From the NCBI GenBank assembly GCA_035772735.1, contig JASDFA010000018.1:140621501-140685500 (forward strand): a stretch of 64,000 nt of DNA. The letters run 5' to 3'. Below are positions 10,817-20,842 of this stretch, one piece after another; positions within the stretch are counted from its first letter, which is position 1; each line of letters begins with the position of its first letter. Source of the stretch: Datura wrightii. Taxonomy: Eukaryota > Streptophyta > Magnoliopsida > Solanales > Solanaceae. Made by a program: the position numbers and the translations under genes. The notes below the pieces were generated by a model, which did no database searches, was not told the origin of the DNA, and saw nothing but the letters and a program-made list of their open reading frames with translations.

Positions 10817-11721
10817 TAAAGGCTGAAAGTCATGCTTCCTGAGATACCATTCGGTTCATTCAACATTTGCACCATTTCATAAGTATCTCTATCTCCGAAA
10901 TGATTGGAGCTCATCAACGCTCTTTCCATTAGATCTCGAGAATCAACAATTTGAAGAATTTCTGCTTGGTCTAGCACATTGATTGCTGAAAGCTCCTCAT
11001 ATATGGTCGGAAGCTTCATGTCCATATATACATCAAATACCTCCACTTTGTTATACGCTCGCATGGTTAGTTTCCCTACAGCTACATCAATCAAAGCTCT
11101 CCCAGTTGCCAAGAAAGGACGTCCGAAAATAAATGGGACTTCCGCATCCGGCTCAAAATCTAAGACAATGAAATCTACCGGGAAGATAAGGGAGCCCACT
11201 TGCACCAGCACGTCCTCCAGAATGCAATCTGGTCTGGCCAAAGAGCAGTCCGCTAACTGTAAGATTACTATAGTTGGTCTAGGACTGCCCAGCCCCAACT
11301 TCTTGAACACCGATATCGGCATCAAGTTAATGAACGCTCCCAAATCGCATAATCCACGAGCTCGGATACTTTGCCCAATTGTTATTTGAATTGTAAAGCT
11401 CCCAGGGTCCTTGAGCTTTGTTGGAAACCTGTTATATATCCAGGAAGTGCACTCCTCAGTAAGTGCCACCGTAGCATACTCCGTCAATCTGCTTTTGTTA
11501 CCTACGATGTCCTTGATATACTTTGCATATTTCGGCACTCCCTGCGAAACATCAACCAAAGATAAATTAATGTGTACCTGTTTAAGCACCTCCATGAACT
11601 TTTTGAAACAAGCTTCCTCCTTGTGTTTATTTAATCTTTGAGGAAACGGGGGTGGTGGTCTTGCTGCTTCAGCTTCCTTCTCCTTCCCCCTCTCATCATC
11701 ATGTTCCCTATCTTTCTCCAC
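10816..11721 (-). pseudogene. pro: A1 protease region, out of frame with gag
   Basis: This 301-codon open stretch contains a Pro-rich linker (RPPPPFPQRLNKHKEEACFK), then the retropepsin-like domain. LCDLGAFINLMP holds the catalytic Asp and PFIFGRPFLATGRALIDV the second conserved block. The usual Ser/Thr after DLGA is Phe here (A4 keeps Ser). The displayed first Met is internal to a longer product: in A4 gag and protease share one frame, while in A1 one missing base near 11850 separates them. It ends at 10816-10818 with TAA that overlaps the RT ATG. Confidence 0.85.
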
Positions 11722-11786
11722 TGCTCCTGACTACTGAGGTGGTCTTTCTGGTTTCACCTCCTTGAGTTGTAAACCACTCCTTGTGG

Positions 11787-13271
11787 TCACTGCATTAACC
11801 TGCTTGGGATTCGGGTCAGTGTCACTCGGTAGTCCTCCTCTTGGCCTGGTGTTTGAGCTCCAGCTAGTTGTCCAAACTGGTACTCCAATGCCTTTGTAGC
11901 TAACTGGTTGTTTTTTAGGTCTGCTGCCAATTTCACATAATCAGCCTGCATTTGAGCTTGGTTAGATAACATTGTTTTAAACATTTCCTCAGTGCTGGTG
12001 GGTGGTGGAGGAGGTGCATTGTTTCCTCTGTATTGAGATTGATAATTCTGCTGCCCTCCTTGATTTCTCTGCGCACCCTGATTCAAACTCTGCCCTTGAT
12101 GGTTGTTACTACCCCAAGAGAAATTCAGATGATTCCTCCAATTCGAGTTGTAGCTGTTTCCATACTGCTGGTGATTATTTCTCTGTACATTCCCAACAAA
12201 GTTCACTGAATTTGGATTTGCACCACAACACTCAACTAAGGGTTCATTACTACCGCATACTTCACACCAAATCTGTTGCACTATATTAACTGGGGCTTGA
12301 GGTTGATTCAAGCTCATATTGCTAAAGTGTTTGTTGAGTTGATTTTGCAATGCAGCTATCTGTGCAGCGATAGCTGTAAAACCATCCACTTCAAAGACTC
12401 CTGCCGCTTTCCTTGTTCCTCCTCTAGAAGAGTCCGCATTCCACTCTGGATTTCCCTGCGAAATATGATTTAACAAAGTATACAACTCCTCATAAGTCTT
12501 TTCTAATGCTTGTCCCCCAGCCTCTAAGTCTAGCAAAAATTTTTTGTGGGGTTTGAAACTCTCTATGAAAGTATGCACCAGCACATCATTAGACTGATGA
12601 TGGTGAGGACAATCCCTTAGCAATGATTTGAACCTTTCCCAAGCTTGATACAGATTCTCCCCCTCTCTTTGTTTAAAACTTAGAATCTGACTTTTAAGTC
12701 TTGCTGTGTTCCCAGATGGAAAGAACCGTATCATAAATTTTCTTGCAAGATCATCCCACGTGGTGATAGAGTTAGGTGGTTCATCTTTCAACCACCTCTT
12801 TGCTTTCCCCAATAATGAAAATGGGAATAATGTAAGCCTTACATAATCGGATGATACTCCAGTGGGGATGTAAGTGTTAGTTATCTCCAAAAAGTTTTGG
12901 AGATGTTGTTGTGGATCTTTGTGAGGGAGACCTGTGAATTGGCTGCTGGTGTGCAGCAATTGCACCATGTTTTGTTTAAGCTCAAACCTCCCTCCTGGCT
13001 CAGGTCTGTGAATACTTGATGTAACATTGTTAGCATGTGGGATTTCCACTTCGCGAACCAGCCTAGCTGCCATTTCCTTGGGCACTAACACTGCCCTCAC
13101 AAGTGGTGGATTCTGTTGTTGCTCCAGAATTGCCTGTCTGAGCAACTGTAGCTTTTTCTCTAGAGCTTCCCTTCTTTGACGATGAAATTGTCTTTCCGGC
13201 TCTATGTATGAATCCACCAACTCCTTGTCTCTTTTCAGTGTTAAATAGAATTCAATATCTGCAAAAGACAT
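11787..13271 (-). CDS. gag: A1 gag, open over its full length (494 aa)
   Basis: The only long retroelement frame in the window without an internal stop. It starts at ATG 13271 (MSFADIEFYLTLKRDKEL), 75 bases after the primer site. An Arg/Glu/Gln-rich N-terminus is followed by the gag core from about residue 95 (PEPGGRFELKQNMVQLLHT, ITTWDDLARKFMIRFFPSG, WERFKSLLRDCPHHH). An Asn/Gln-rich tail ends it. The CCHC knuckle (CEVCGSNEPLVECC) has Pro where His is expected. The C-terminus is artificial, because a one-base deletion near 11850 shifts it out of frame with protease. Capsid function is inferred from family. Confidence 0.85.
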   Translation of the reverse strand: MSFADIEFYLTLKRDKELVDSYIEPERQFHRQRREALEKKLQLLRQAILEQQQNPPLVRAVLVPKEMAARLVREVEIPHANNVTSSIHRPEPGGRFELKQNMVQLLHTSSQFTGLPHKDPQQHLQNFLEITNTYIPTGVSSDYVRLTLFPFSLLGKAKRWLKDEPPNSITTWDDLARKFMIRFFPSGNTARLKSQILSFKQREGENLYQAWERFKSLLRDCPHHHQSNDVLVHTFIESFKPHKKFLLDLEAGGQALEKTYEELYTLLNHISQGNPEWNADSSRGGTRKAAGVFEVDGFTAIAAQIAALQNQLNKHFSNMSLNQPQAPVNIVQQIWCEVCGSNEPLVECCGANPNSVNFVGNVQRNNHQQYGNSYNSNWRNHLNFSWGSNNHQGQSLNQGAQRNQGGQQNYQSQYRGNNAPPPPPTSTEEMFKTMLSNQAQMQADYVKLAADLKNNQLATKALEYQFGQLAGAQTPGQEEDYRVTLTRIPSRLMQ

Positions 13272-13345
13272 GCTAAGATCAAGTTGTCAGCACTTATATA
13301 GAAATTGTAAACTAACACTAAGAAAACAATTTTACCAATTGCCAG

Positions 13346-13363
13346 TCCCCGGTAATGGCCCCA
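13346..13363 (-). other. A1 primer binding site (tRNA-Asp type, decayed)
   Basis: On the minus strand the bases TGGGGCCATTACCGGGGA lie six bases inside the 5' LTR. The Athila-type primer site, complementary to the tRNA-Asp 3' end, reads TGGCGCCGTTGCCGGGGA, so three positions differ. Location and similarity make the call firm. The A4 site (59222-59239) is slightly better preserved. Confidence 0.85.
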
Positions 13364-14262
13364 AAAACTTGTTCGGGCTTCTGTGACTACACGCAAGTGC
13401 ACGTGGTCAAACAAGTAGTAAAATGGCTTAAGTAAGCCAAGTATCGATCCCACAGGGACTGAACCAAGGTAATAATTAACTTAAGTGTTAATGAACTATA
13501 TCTTTAAGACTGCAGACAACAAAATAAATAATATTTCGAGAGTTGTAGGTTCCTAATTAATAAGAATCTAAGGCAAAATTATAGAGTGAGTCTGAACTAT
13601 AGTAATGAGTATGCTGAGGTTAAAATGAATATGCAGGGAATTAATTTATCAATACAATTCAGTTAATCTTTCCTTCGGTTGCTAGTCAAGAATTATTGCC
13701 TATGGATTGGAACTTTCGTCTCCAATCCAACTTAAGAATCATGAACCTTCAATCTACATTTCTGTGATAAAAGAATTTCATGTTCTAGCCATACAAAACC
13801 GATTCCTTAATTGACTAATAAGACTTTCAAATATATTTCTATTCTGAATGTAAATCAATTCTCAATTTTCCCAAATGAAGAAGAGATCATATCCTACCAA
13901 TTCACAACTTTCCAATTTATTTCCTTCTCAAAATCAAAATTGAATTTTTTATATATACATTAACATTGGCAAAACATTAATGCAGTAAGAACAAGAATTG
14001 ATAGAACAACCATTGAAGAAAAGATGAAAACTAAAATGATCAACAATTACATTCCACTACAATTGTTCTTAACCTCAGCAAGAAGTGAATTTAGCCACTC
14101 ATTTGTGGATTAAACATCATCAAATGAGTATAAATCATACAAACAATTGAGATAAAAGAGAAAGAGATAGAGAAGAACCCTAGAATTTTTGTCCCCTCAA
14201 CTGCCTATAACCCATGTTCTTGCTCAACCAAGTCAAAATGTTTAAAAATAAACCTAAGTGTG

Positions 14263-14271
14263 CTATTTATA
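14263..14271 (-). promoter_or_regulatory. Putative TATA box of the A1 5' LTR
   Basis: The minus strand reads TATAAATAG, a strong plant TATA match, about 35 bases downstream (in transcription sense) of the GC-rich palindrome block. The same box is at 60137-60145 in the A4 5' LTR, and a variant (TATAAATAA) is near 63660 in A5. Position upstream of the primer site fits a retroelement promoter. Transcription is not shown. Confidence 0.55.
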
Positions 14272-14303
14272 CTATTGAGAATTTTTCCCGGAATAACAAG
14301 CAA

Positions 14304-14614
14304 CGTGGCACGGAGTGTATCGCGGAGCACTCCCTCCGTGCCACGGGGGTATCACGGACCCTCTCTGCAATTTGGCTCCACAGAATTTTCACCTTGGCGT
14401 GCCACGACCTACATCGTGGAGCCTAGACAACGTGCCACGGTGCTATCACACACCTACACTGGAAATTGATGTCCTAGGTAATTGTACTCAACGTTCCACA
14501 GCTTGCATCGCGTGGCATTGCCTCCGTGTCACGGAGGTAACGGGAGGCTTCACTGGAAATGGCCAAAATTAAATCACCCGAAGTAGAATGCCTCTGCGAT
14601 GGCAGCGTGACACG
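14304..14614. repeat. Array of six CGTGNCACG odd palindromes in the A1 5' LTR
   Basis: Copies at 14304-14312 (centre G), 14337-14345 (C), 14398-14406 (C), 14431-14439 (C), 14525-14533 (T) and 14606-14614 (A). The first two are the ends of a perfect 11-bp stem, GTGGCACGGAG with CTCCGTGCCAC, around an 18-base loop. Most copies are followed by a variant of ATCGCGGAGC. Six matches in about 310 bases cannot be expected by chance. Possible roles are protein binding or RNA folding; neither is established. Confidence 0.8.
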
Positions 14615-14876
14615 GCTCCATCGCGGAGCCCATATTTTTGCTGCTCTTCCTTGACCTTTTCCACTCCTTACTTTCAAGTCCATTCCCGATTTTTACCAAC
14701 ATATATCTTAGCTTCTCAAAATTCCATTTTACCAACAAAATAACACTAATCATGTTGGTTAGTATAAGTTCACATTTTAACTACAAATCACATGAGAATG
14801 CACAAATAACGATAGATAACAAAGACGAAATGAAGCATTTGAGTATCACTTGGGCATATAATTCTGCCCAAGATCA

Positions 14877-15595
14877 CCAGTTCTGTTCGTGAGGAAGAAG
14901 GATGGCTCCCTTCATATGTGTATAGATTATCGGCAGCTAAATAAAGTCACTATCAAGAATAAGTACCCACTTCCTAGAATAGACGATTTATTTGATAAGC
15001 TACAGGGAGCGAGGTATTTTTCAAAGATTGACTTAAGATCGGGACATCAGGTCCGGGTACGTGAAATATCGATATTCCTAAGACTGCCTTCAGGACCAGA
15101 TATGGCCACTTTGAATTTCTAGTCATGTCCTTCGGACTGACAAATGCCCCAGCATTGTTCATGGACCTGATGAACAACATTTTCAGACCATACCTGGACT
15201 TTTTCGTGATAGTATTTATCGATGATATTCTGGTGTTTTCTCGCTTAGAGGCAGATCACCAGGATCATCTACGGACAGTGCTCCAGATTCTCAGAGATCG
15301 CCAGCTATATGCAAAATTTTCTAAATGTGAATTTTGGCTGAATTCAGTAGCCTTCTTGGGCCATATTGTGTTAGATGCTGTTATACAGGTAAATATGCAG
15401 AAGATAGAGGCAGTGAAAACATGGCCTAGACCTATCACTCCGACCGAGGTACGTAGTTTCTTGAGGTTAGCCGGGTATTACAGAAGGTTCGTGGAAGGAT
15501 TTTCCACTTTAGCAGCACCTTTAACCAAACTGAGCAGAAGGCAGCAAAATTCCATTGGACTGAGTCATGTGAGCAGAGCTTTCAGGAACTGAAAG
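14877..15595 (+). pseudogene. T1 reverse transcriptase, C-terminal two thirds
   Basis: Shows CIDYRQLNKVTIKNKYPLPR, GARYFSKIDLRSG, MSFGLTNAP and the active site FIDD at 15215-15226, then the thumb (TEVRSFLRLAGYYRRFVEGF). Indels between 15050 and 15124 shift the frame between the ARYFSKIDL and MSFGLTNAP blocks. Another frame change near 15540 precedes RNase H. RT copies the element RNA into DNA. Confidence 0.88.
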
Positions 15596-15600
15596 ACAGA

Positions 15601-15997
15601 TTGACATCGGCACCGGCGCTATCATTGCCAGAAGGAACAGAGGGTTTTGCAGTCTATTTCGATGCTTCGGGTGTTGGGTTAGGATGTATTTTGATGCAGC
15701 ATGGTAAGATGATTGCCTATGCTTCCAAGCAGCTGAGGAAGCATGAGAAAAACTACCCTACCCATGACCTAGAGTTAGCCGCGGTGATTCATGCATTGAA
15801 AATATGGAGACACTACTTGTATGGCGTCCATGTAGATATTTTCACTGATCACAAAAGCCTGTAGTATATTTTCACCCAAAAAGAGTTGAATTTACGGCAG
15901 CCTCGCTGGTTGGAGCTGTTAAAGGATTATGATGTGAATATTTTATATCACCAAGGAAGGGCCAATGTTGTAGCAGATGCCCTTAGCCGCAAATCCA
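15601..15997 (+). pseudogene. T1 RNase H
   Basis: Conserved blocks are VYFDASGVGLGCIL, AYASKQLRKHEKNYPTHDLE, IFTDHKSL and GRANVVADALSRK, so the four acidic positions are kept. A TAG at 15862-15864 interrupts it directly after TDHKSL. Downstream the linker to integrase has further stops (near 16018 and 16111). Confidence 0.86.
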
Positions 15998-16128
15998 TGG
16001 GAATCCTGACATATTTATAGCCCGAGTGGCAAGAATTGGCCCGAGAATTGCATCAGCTAGCCAGTTTAGTCATTCGTATAGTAGAATCAGGAGACAATGG
16101 AGTGGTAATCTAGAATACTGCAGTGTCA

Positions 16129-17372
16129 TCATTGGTTGTGGAAGTGAAAGAACAGCAGTATGAAGATCCTAGCCTGGTTCAACTCAGAAATAGGGTCCAG
16201 CGAGGGAAAGTGACCGATTTCCAAGTGACCGAGGACGGAGTTTTGAGATATAGGGATCGCCTCTGTGTTCCAGACGTTGCAGGGCTTCGCTAGCAAATTA
16301 TGGGCGAGGTACACTATGCCCGTTACTCTTTCCATCCAGGTTCGACAAAGATGTACCATGATGTAAAAGAGATTTACTAGTGGCCGGGAATGAAAAAGGT
16401 GATAGCAGAATTCGTAGCTCAATGTCCCAATTGCCAACAAGTGAAAGCTGAACATCAGAAACGAGGCGGATTGACACAGGATATAGTCGTGCCTTTATGG
16501 AAGTGGGAGGCAGTTAATATGGATTTCATGGTAGGATTACCTCGTACCAGGCATAAATATGATTCTATCTGGGTAATTGTTAACGGGTTGACAAAATCAG
16601 CTCACTTTCTGCCAGTAAGGGCTACCTTTTTAGCCAAAGATTATGCTGAGCGTAGATTAGAGAAATAGTCTGATTGCATGGTGTTCTGTTGTCAATTATC
16701 TCTGACAGAGGGGCACAGTTTATAGCTAAGTTTTTGCAATCTTTTTAGTGAGGCCTAGGGATGCAGGTTAACCTGAGCACAGCCTTCCATCCTCATATAG
16801 ACGGGAAGGCAAAACGTACCATCCAGACGCTCGAGGATATGTTACGAGCGTGTGTGCTAGATTTTGGAGGCAGTTGGGATGAACATCTACCGCTTATTGA
16901 ATTTGCCTATAATAAAGTTATCATTCAGCAATTCAGATGGCGCCTTATGAAGCATTATATGGGCGAAAGTGTAGGTCTCTAGCTAGTTGGTTTGAGGTAG
17001 GAGAATCAGCATTGGTTGTACCAGATATTATTCATCAGTTAGAAGAGAAAGTAAAGCTTATCAGGGAACGTCTGCTGACAGCTTAGAGCCGCCAGAAATC
17101 TTATGCCGATGTGCAGCAAAGAAAACTAAAATTTAATGTGGGTGACTGGGTATTCCTAAAGGTTTCATCGATGAAGGGTGTGACGAGGTTTGGTAAGAAA
17201 GGCAAGCTCAGCCCGAGGTTTATTGGGCCTTAGCAAATTCGCCGAAGGATAGGCCAGGTGGCTTATGAATGGGATTTACCTCCAGAATTAGAATTTGTTC
17301 ACCCAGTTTTTCACGTATCAATGCTGAAGAAGTGCATAGGAGATCCCTCCCGGATTCTCCCAGTCAGAGATC
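16129..17372 (+). pseudogene. int: T1 integrase, catalytic Glu replaced
   Basis: The zinc domain is complete (VHYARYSFHPGSTKMYHDV with CPNCQQVK). The first catalytic Asp is in NMDFMVGLP near 16518. The second lies in a frameshifted stretch around 16705 (SDRGAQF in another frame). In the third motif the residue aligned to the catalytic Glu is Lys (AAA at 16812-16814, in DGKAKRTIQTLED). Stops near 16291, 16378 and 16667 and a frame change near 16950 add to the damage. The C-terminal part (GDWVFLKVSSMKGVTRFGKK) is still recognisable near 17140-17200. Confidence 0.85.
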
Positions 17373-17379
17373 TCCATAT

Positions 17380-17560
17380 CACCGAGGAGTAAGCCTATGA
17401 AGAAGCTCCAGTAGCCATACTAGATCGGCAGATCCGCAGACTAAGAACTAAAGATGTTTCTTCTGTTAAAGTGTTATGGAGAAATAAGAACTGAGAGGAG
17501 ATGACCTTGGAAGCAGAAGATGATATGAAAACCAGATATCCTCAGTTATTTTAGACTTAG
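17380..17560 (+). pseudogene. T1 chromodomain-like C-terminus
   Basis: The sequence EEAPVAILDRQIRRLRTKDV, then VKVLWRNKN, EEMTLEAEDDMKTRYPQLF, has the layout of the chromodomain found at the integrase end of Tekay/Del-type elements. In that family it is thought to direct insertion to chromatin marks. Stops occur near 17391, 17493 and 17553. The usual Trp in TWEAE is Leu here. Confidence 0.7.
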
Positions 17561-17825
17561 TCAGACTGTGCAGCCAGAGGTATGTTGTTATTGTTGTTTC
17601 ATAAGTTGCATTATATACATGTATATGTGGAGTAGTTGACTTCATTCTATTATGAAATGAATGCCATAATCTTGTGTGAAGTACCTGTATTGGACTTTTC
17701 TATGTTTCAGGGTTTTTGGATAGTCCATATTACAGGGGGGACTCTGCTGAAATTTTTCCAAAATAAGTAATTGCAAGGTTAAGGTTCTTGCAAGTAGAAG
17801 TTAACATTCGAGGACGAATGTTCTT

Positions 17826-17837
17826 AAGGGGGGAGGA
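17826..17837 (+). other. T1 polypurine tract
   Basis: AAGGGGGGAGGA directly precedes the LTR start TGTTACACCC. This is the standard plus-strand primer position of a Ty3/gypsy element and fixes the left LTR border. Confidence 0.85.
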
Positions 17838-19966
17838 TGTTACACCCCGTAAGTTTCTAGCATTTAGTTGGCCTATTCGCATGTTGGTGGAGAGTTTTAG
17901 AGTGCCATATATACGAGGAAAGGTCCTGGGGAAAGGCTGAACGAGTGCCAAGTCGGGATTTCGCGAGAGGAGGCCGAACCAAGCTGCCCAGAGGGGTAAA
18001 GTGGCATGGAACTGCTCCTCCGTGTTAGCCAATGTGGCACAGAGCAGAATCAGTGCATTGGGCAACGTGCCATGTTGCCTTGTCCACTACCTCAAGTATA
18101 TAAAGGCCTCACACTTAAATGTTAAGTGATTTTCATAAATCCTCGGCTAGAAGAGATTAGAGACGAAGGGAAACTATTAGAAATCATCTGATTACGCTGC
18201 TAAATACGTCCAAATCCAAATTAACTCCGGGTAGTGAAGTATAAGGCTGTAGAGAGCATTGTTGCGGAGTTATTTTCGTAAAATATGCCCGGCGAATCGT
18301 CGTCCCGCCAAGCCTAAGTTGGTGGAATTGTTTAAAACTAGTGTAAATACGATCACGTGCCTAAAGTAAGTATTTCTCCCTTCTAGATTCCCCAGAAATT
18401 ATGAGTTTTTTATCGTCTTTCGATAAGTTAAAGTATAGTTAGTATATATATATATATTAGTTATTGTTTTCTTCAAATATAGTAATGAAGTTGGCCTATT
18501 CTTCCGTTAATATGATTGCAGTTGGGAAGAACAACTGAATACCAGTCGAACCTCGCCAGTTAATCAGTAAATAGCGAACGAGGTATGTTAAGGTATTTTC
18601 TTTCGACAAGTTAGTTTCTTTAGCATAGTAATCCAGTATCATTCCCAGTAAAACATGTCGGGAGTACGTTATCATGTCTACTTGTTGTCAGTCAAGACTC
18701 GTAGATTGTATTGTGTTGGGCTGGATTACACCTGTATAGCTTTCGTGACCACCCCAGGGTTAATAGTTGTGTCGCCGCCCACCAGGGGAGAGGATATGTC
18801 GCTCTACGGAGCGGCATGCCATCTACAAGGGATGAAGATAGGGACCCAGACACTCATATTATCGTGGTTGGCCTTATACACACCCCCGCCGAGCTTTTAC
18901 GCCCGGGGTGTAGATATTAGGAGTCCTCCAGACTCAGACACAGCTATAGTCACATGCCGAGCGGGCCTATCTGCAGACCCAGGGGACTGGAAGGATGCTT
19001 ATAGCTGGTAGCTGATTCAATATGACCTGAATAGGGGTATATAGATTGAGGTGTGCTCACAGGGCTAATGGGGGCCCAGGTGGGTTATTCTGTGCTTATT
19101 GTACCTTCCGGCTTATAGGGGCCAGGTAAGGTTTATGCTTGCTTTAGTTACTGATAGTTAGACACTAAGACGCCTTATTTTCAAGGTATGAACCCTACCT
19201 TCCTTATTATAGTTATGTTTAGACCTGATTTCACTACTGCAGTCAGCTTCACTACGTTTTCTTTACTTCAGTTATTGTCAATTCTATTTCTTACTTTCAG
19301 TCATTTAAAGTTATTGCTTTACATACTCAGTACCTGTGGTACTGACGCCCTCTTCTGGGGTGCTTTATTACTTGCCTGCAGGTGTAGATAGACGAGGAGC
19401 AGGTCCCTCGTAGTTCCAGTCAGCCGTATAGAGCCATCAGCTCCTTTCTTCAGAAGCTTGTGTGATAGAGGTTTACTGCTTTTGTTTGTACAGTATGGGT
19501 AGGTCGGCGCCCTGTCCTGACCATCTTATTACTCTTAGAGGCTTGTAGATTACATTACTTCCATGTGGTTAGATGATATCGGCCGTGTGGGGCTCATATG
19601 TGTTTTAGACTATATGTGTTGGCCGTGTGGGGCCCTATTTAGCTGTTGATTGGTGGCCTGTCGGTAATAGCTCAGGTAGCCATCGGCTTTTACTTTCCAG
19701 TTATAACTAGATATCACGGTGGCCTTGTCGGCCCGCATAGGACTCCTTATAATTGTTTGCCTCTGGTTAGCTATTTATTTTCACAAGTGGCTATATTCCT
19801 TGTCAGCCGGGGGTTGTATTTACATCCGCTATATAGCCCGTTGTTTTCTTGATTCTAGAATTAGAGTCAGCCCTGCACCAGAAGTGCTTAGGCGCATTCA
19901 GCTCAGCAGTTCAGGTCCTAGTAAGGCACCAGGTGCCAGTCATGCCTCCCAAGGTGGGGCGTGACA
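17838..19966 (+). repeat. T1 3' LTR (2.1 kb)
   Basis: Begins TGTTACACCC after the polypurine tract and ends GGGGCGTGACA, as Tekay/Del LTRs of plants do. It has a putative TATA box at 18097-18104 and a short TA microsatellite near 18443-18457. The phrase GGCCGTGTGGGGC occurs twice (about 19581 and 19621). ORF-like stretches inside it (such as 18655-19011) show no coding character. No matching 5' LTR is in the window. Confidence 0.85.
18097..18104 (+). promoter_or_regulatory. Putative TATA box of the T1 LTR
   Basis: TATATAAA followed by GG, about 260 bases into the LTR, where the U3/R promoter would be expected. Supported only by motif and position. Confidence 0.5.
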
Positions 19967-20803
19967 ATTATTAAGTAAATGTAAAACGTAAGATCAGACT
20001 GAAAATATGAGGACCTGATCGAACTGAACTTATAGTCATGTATTTTTCGCATTTGAATTGTTGATGTGTTGGTAATTGTTTGATGGTTAGGTGAAGTTAA
20101 ATGAGGACTCGTGATGAGTTGTGAAATCTTTCGTGAATGATTCACTCTATATTTCTTATGGTTATGATGTGTTGATTGTTTATTAATGACTATGAATAGC
20201 ATGGATGATCACAATGACTAGTATGCCGAAAAGAGTTAATAGAATGATGGGTGTGCAACTAAGTCGAGCTACTGCCAAGGCAGTATCGCTGCGGCAAAAC
20301 TTATTCTGCTGCAGCAAGACCATGGCAGTGGTGAAATAACTGTTGCAGTGAGGCCCAATCTTGTGAGCCGGTCAGCTAGCACCTTGAGCAGGTTTAATTT
20401 TTGAATGATTATTGTCTACTAAGATAGTGTCCTGAGGTAATCGCATATTGTTATTTCATATATATGTATGTTGTTATTTAGGGTCGGCTGATGATGCCTA
20501 CCAGTACTATGTTTTATACTGACGCTACTCCTGCACTTCTTTTCTGAGTGCAGAATCCAATCCTGGTAGCTCACCTTGCCCTTCTCTTTTAAGTAGCAGC
20601 AGAGTTGTAAAAAGGTGAGCGGCTCAAGGCGTACTGACCGACTCTTCTGCAGCTGATGTCTCTAGTTAATACTCTTATTGATTTCTTGTCATTTTCTTTC
20701 TCTTTTGGTACTCTTAGACAAAGATAGGTAGACTTCCTCTTGTAAAATGACTATCAGGTTTTGAGAGCGTATTTTTTATAGATGAGCCATTTGGGTTGTG
20801 ACA
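19967..20803 (+). repeat. T2 5' LTR, right-hand part
   Basis: Ends GGGTTGTGACA at 20803, followed by the primer site, so it is the end of a Tekay-type LTR whose beginning is displaced by T1. Short palindromes cluster at 20270-20330, for example ACTGCC-AA-GGCAGT and TGCTGCAGCA. I cannot see a target duplication for T1 because its left end is outside the window. Confidence 0.75.
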
Positions 20804-20807
20804 AAGT

Positions 20808-20819
20808 TAGTATTAGAGC
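20808..20819 (+). other. T2 primer binding site (initiator tRNA-Met type, decayed)
   Basis: TAGTATTAGAGC lies five bases after the LTR end. The common tRNA-Met primer site of such elements is TGGTATCAGAGC. The two differences are transitions (G to A and C to T), as expected from cytosine methylation decay. Confidence 0.75.
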
Positions 20820-20842
20820 TCTAGGTTCCTTGATATCATCAG

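Larger units (their letters stand above)
2132..14876 (-). mobile_element. A1: Athila-type LTR retrotransposon, 12.7 kb, nested in T1
   Basis: Complete but decayed minus-strand element. Two long terminal repeats (2132-3595 and 13370-14876) start TGTTCGGG and end AAGATCA on the plus strand. A tRNA-Asp-like primer site lies next to the right LTR and a polypurine tract next to the left one. Between them on the minus strand are gag, protease, RT, RNase H, integrase and an extra ORF. The right flank is CCAGT and the left flank CCAT, consistent with a 5-bp target duplication that lost one G on the left. In one 60-base sample of the two LTRs (from 2378 and 13621) I count two differences, so the insertion is not fresh. 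Confidence 0.93.
13370..14876 (-). repeat. A1 5' LTR (right copy)
   Basis: This 1507-bp LTR starts TGTTCGGG beside the primer site and ends AAGATCA, followed by the target duplication CCAGT. It contains the TATA-like box missing from the other copy and a GC-rich block with six CGTGNCACG palindromes (14304-14614). The rest is AT-rich. The same LTR family occurs at 2132, 48047, 59246 and 62757. Confidence 0.92.
14877..19966 (+). mobile_element. T1: Tekay/Del-like element, 3' portion with LTR
   Basis: Continuation of the element broken at 2131. RT resumes with KKDGSLHMCIDYRQLN and is followed by RNase H, integrase, a chromodomain-like segment, a polypurine tract at 17826-17837 and a 2.1 kb LTR (17838-19966). 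Repeated stops and frame changes make it non-functional. Its right end abuts the interior of another Tekay-type LTR (T2), implying that T1 inserted into T2. Confidence 0.9.

Noticed and set aside
18655..19011. Open frame of 118 codons
   Set aside because: Lies entirely within the T1 LTR and has no relation to any known protein.
20270..20330. Possible rho-independent terminator or attachment site
   Set aside because: The palindromes are in a plant LTR; prokaryotic signals make no sense in this context.
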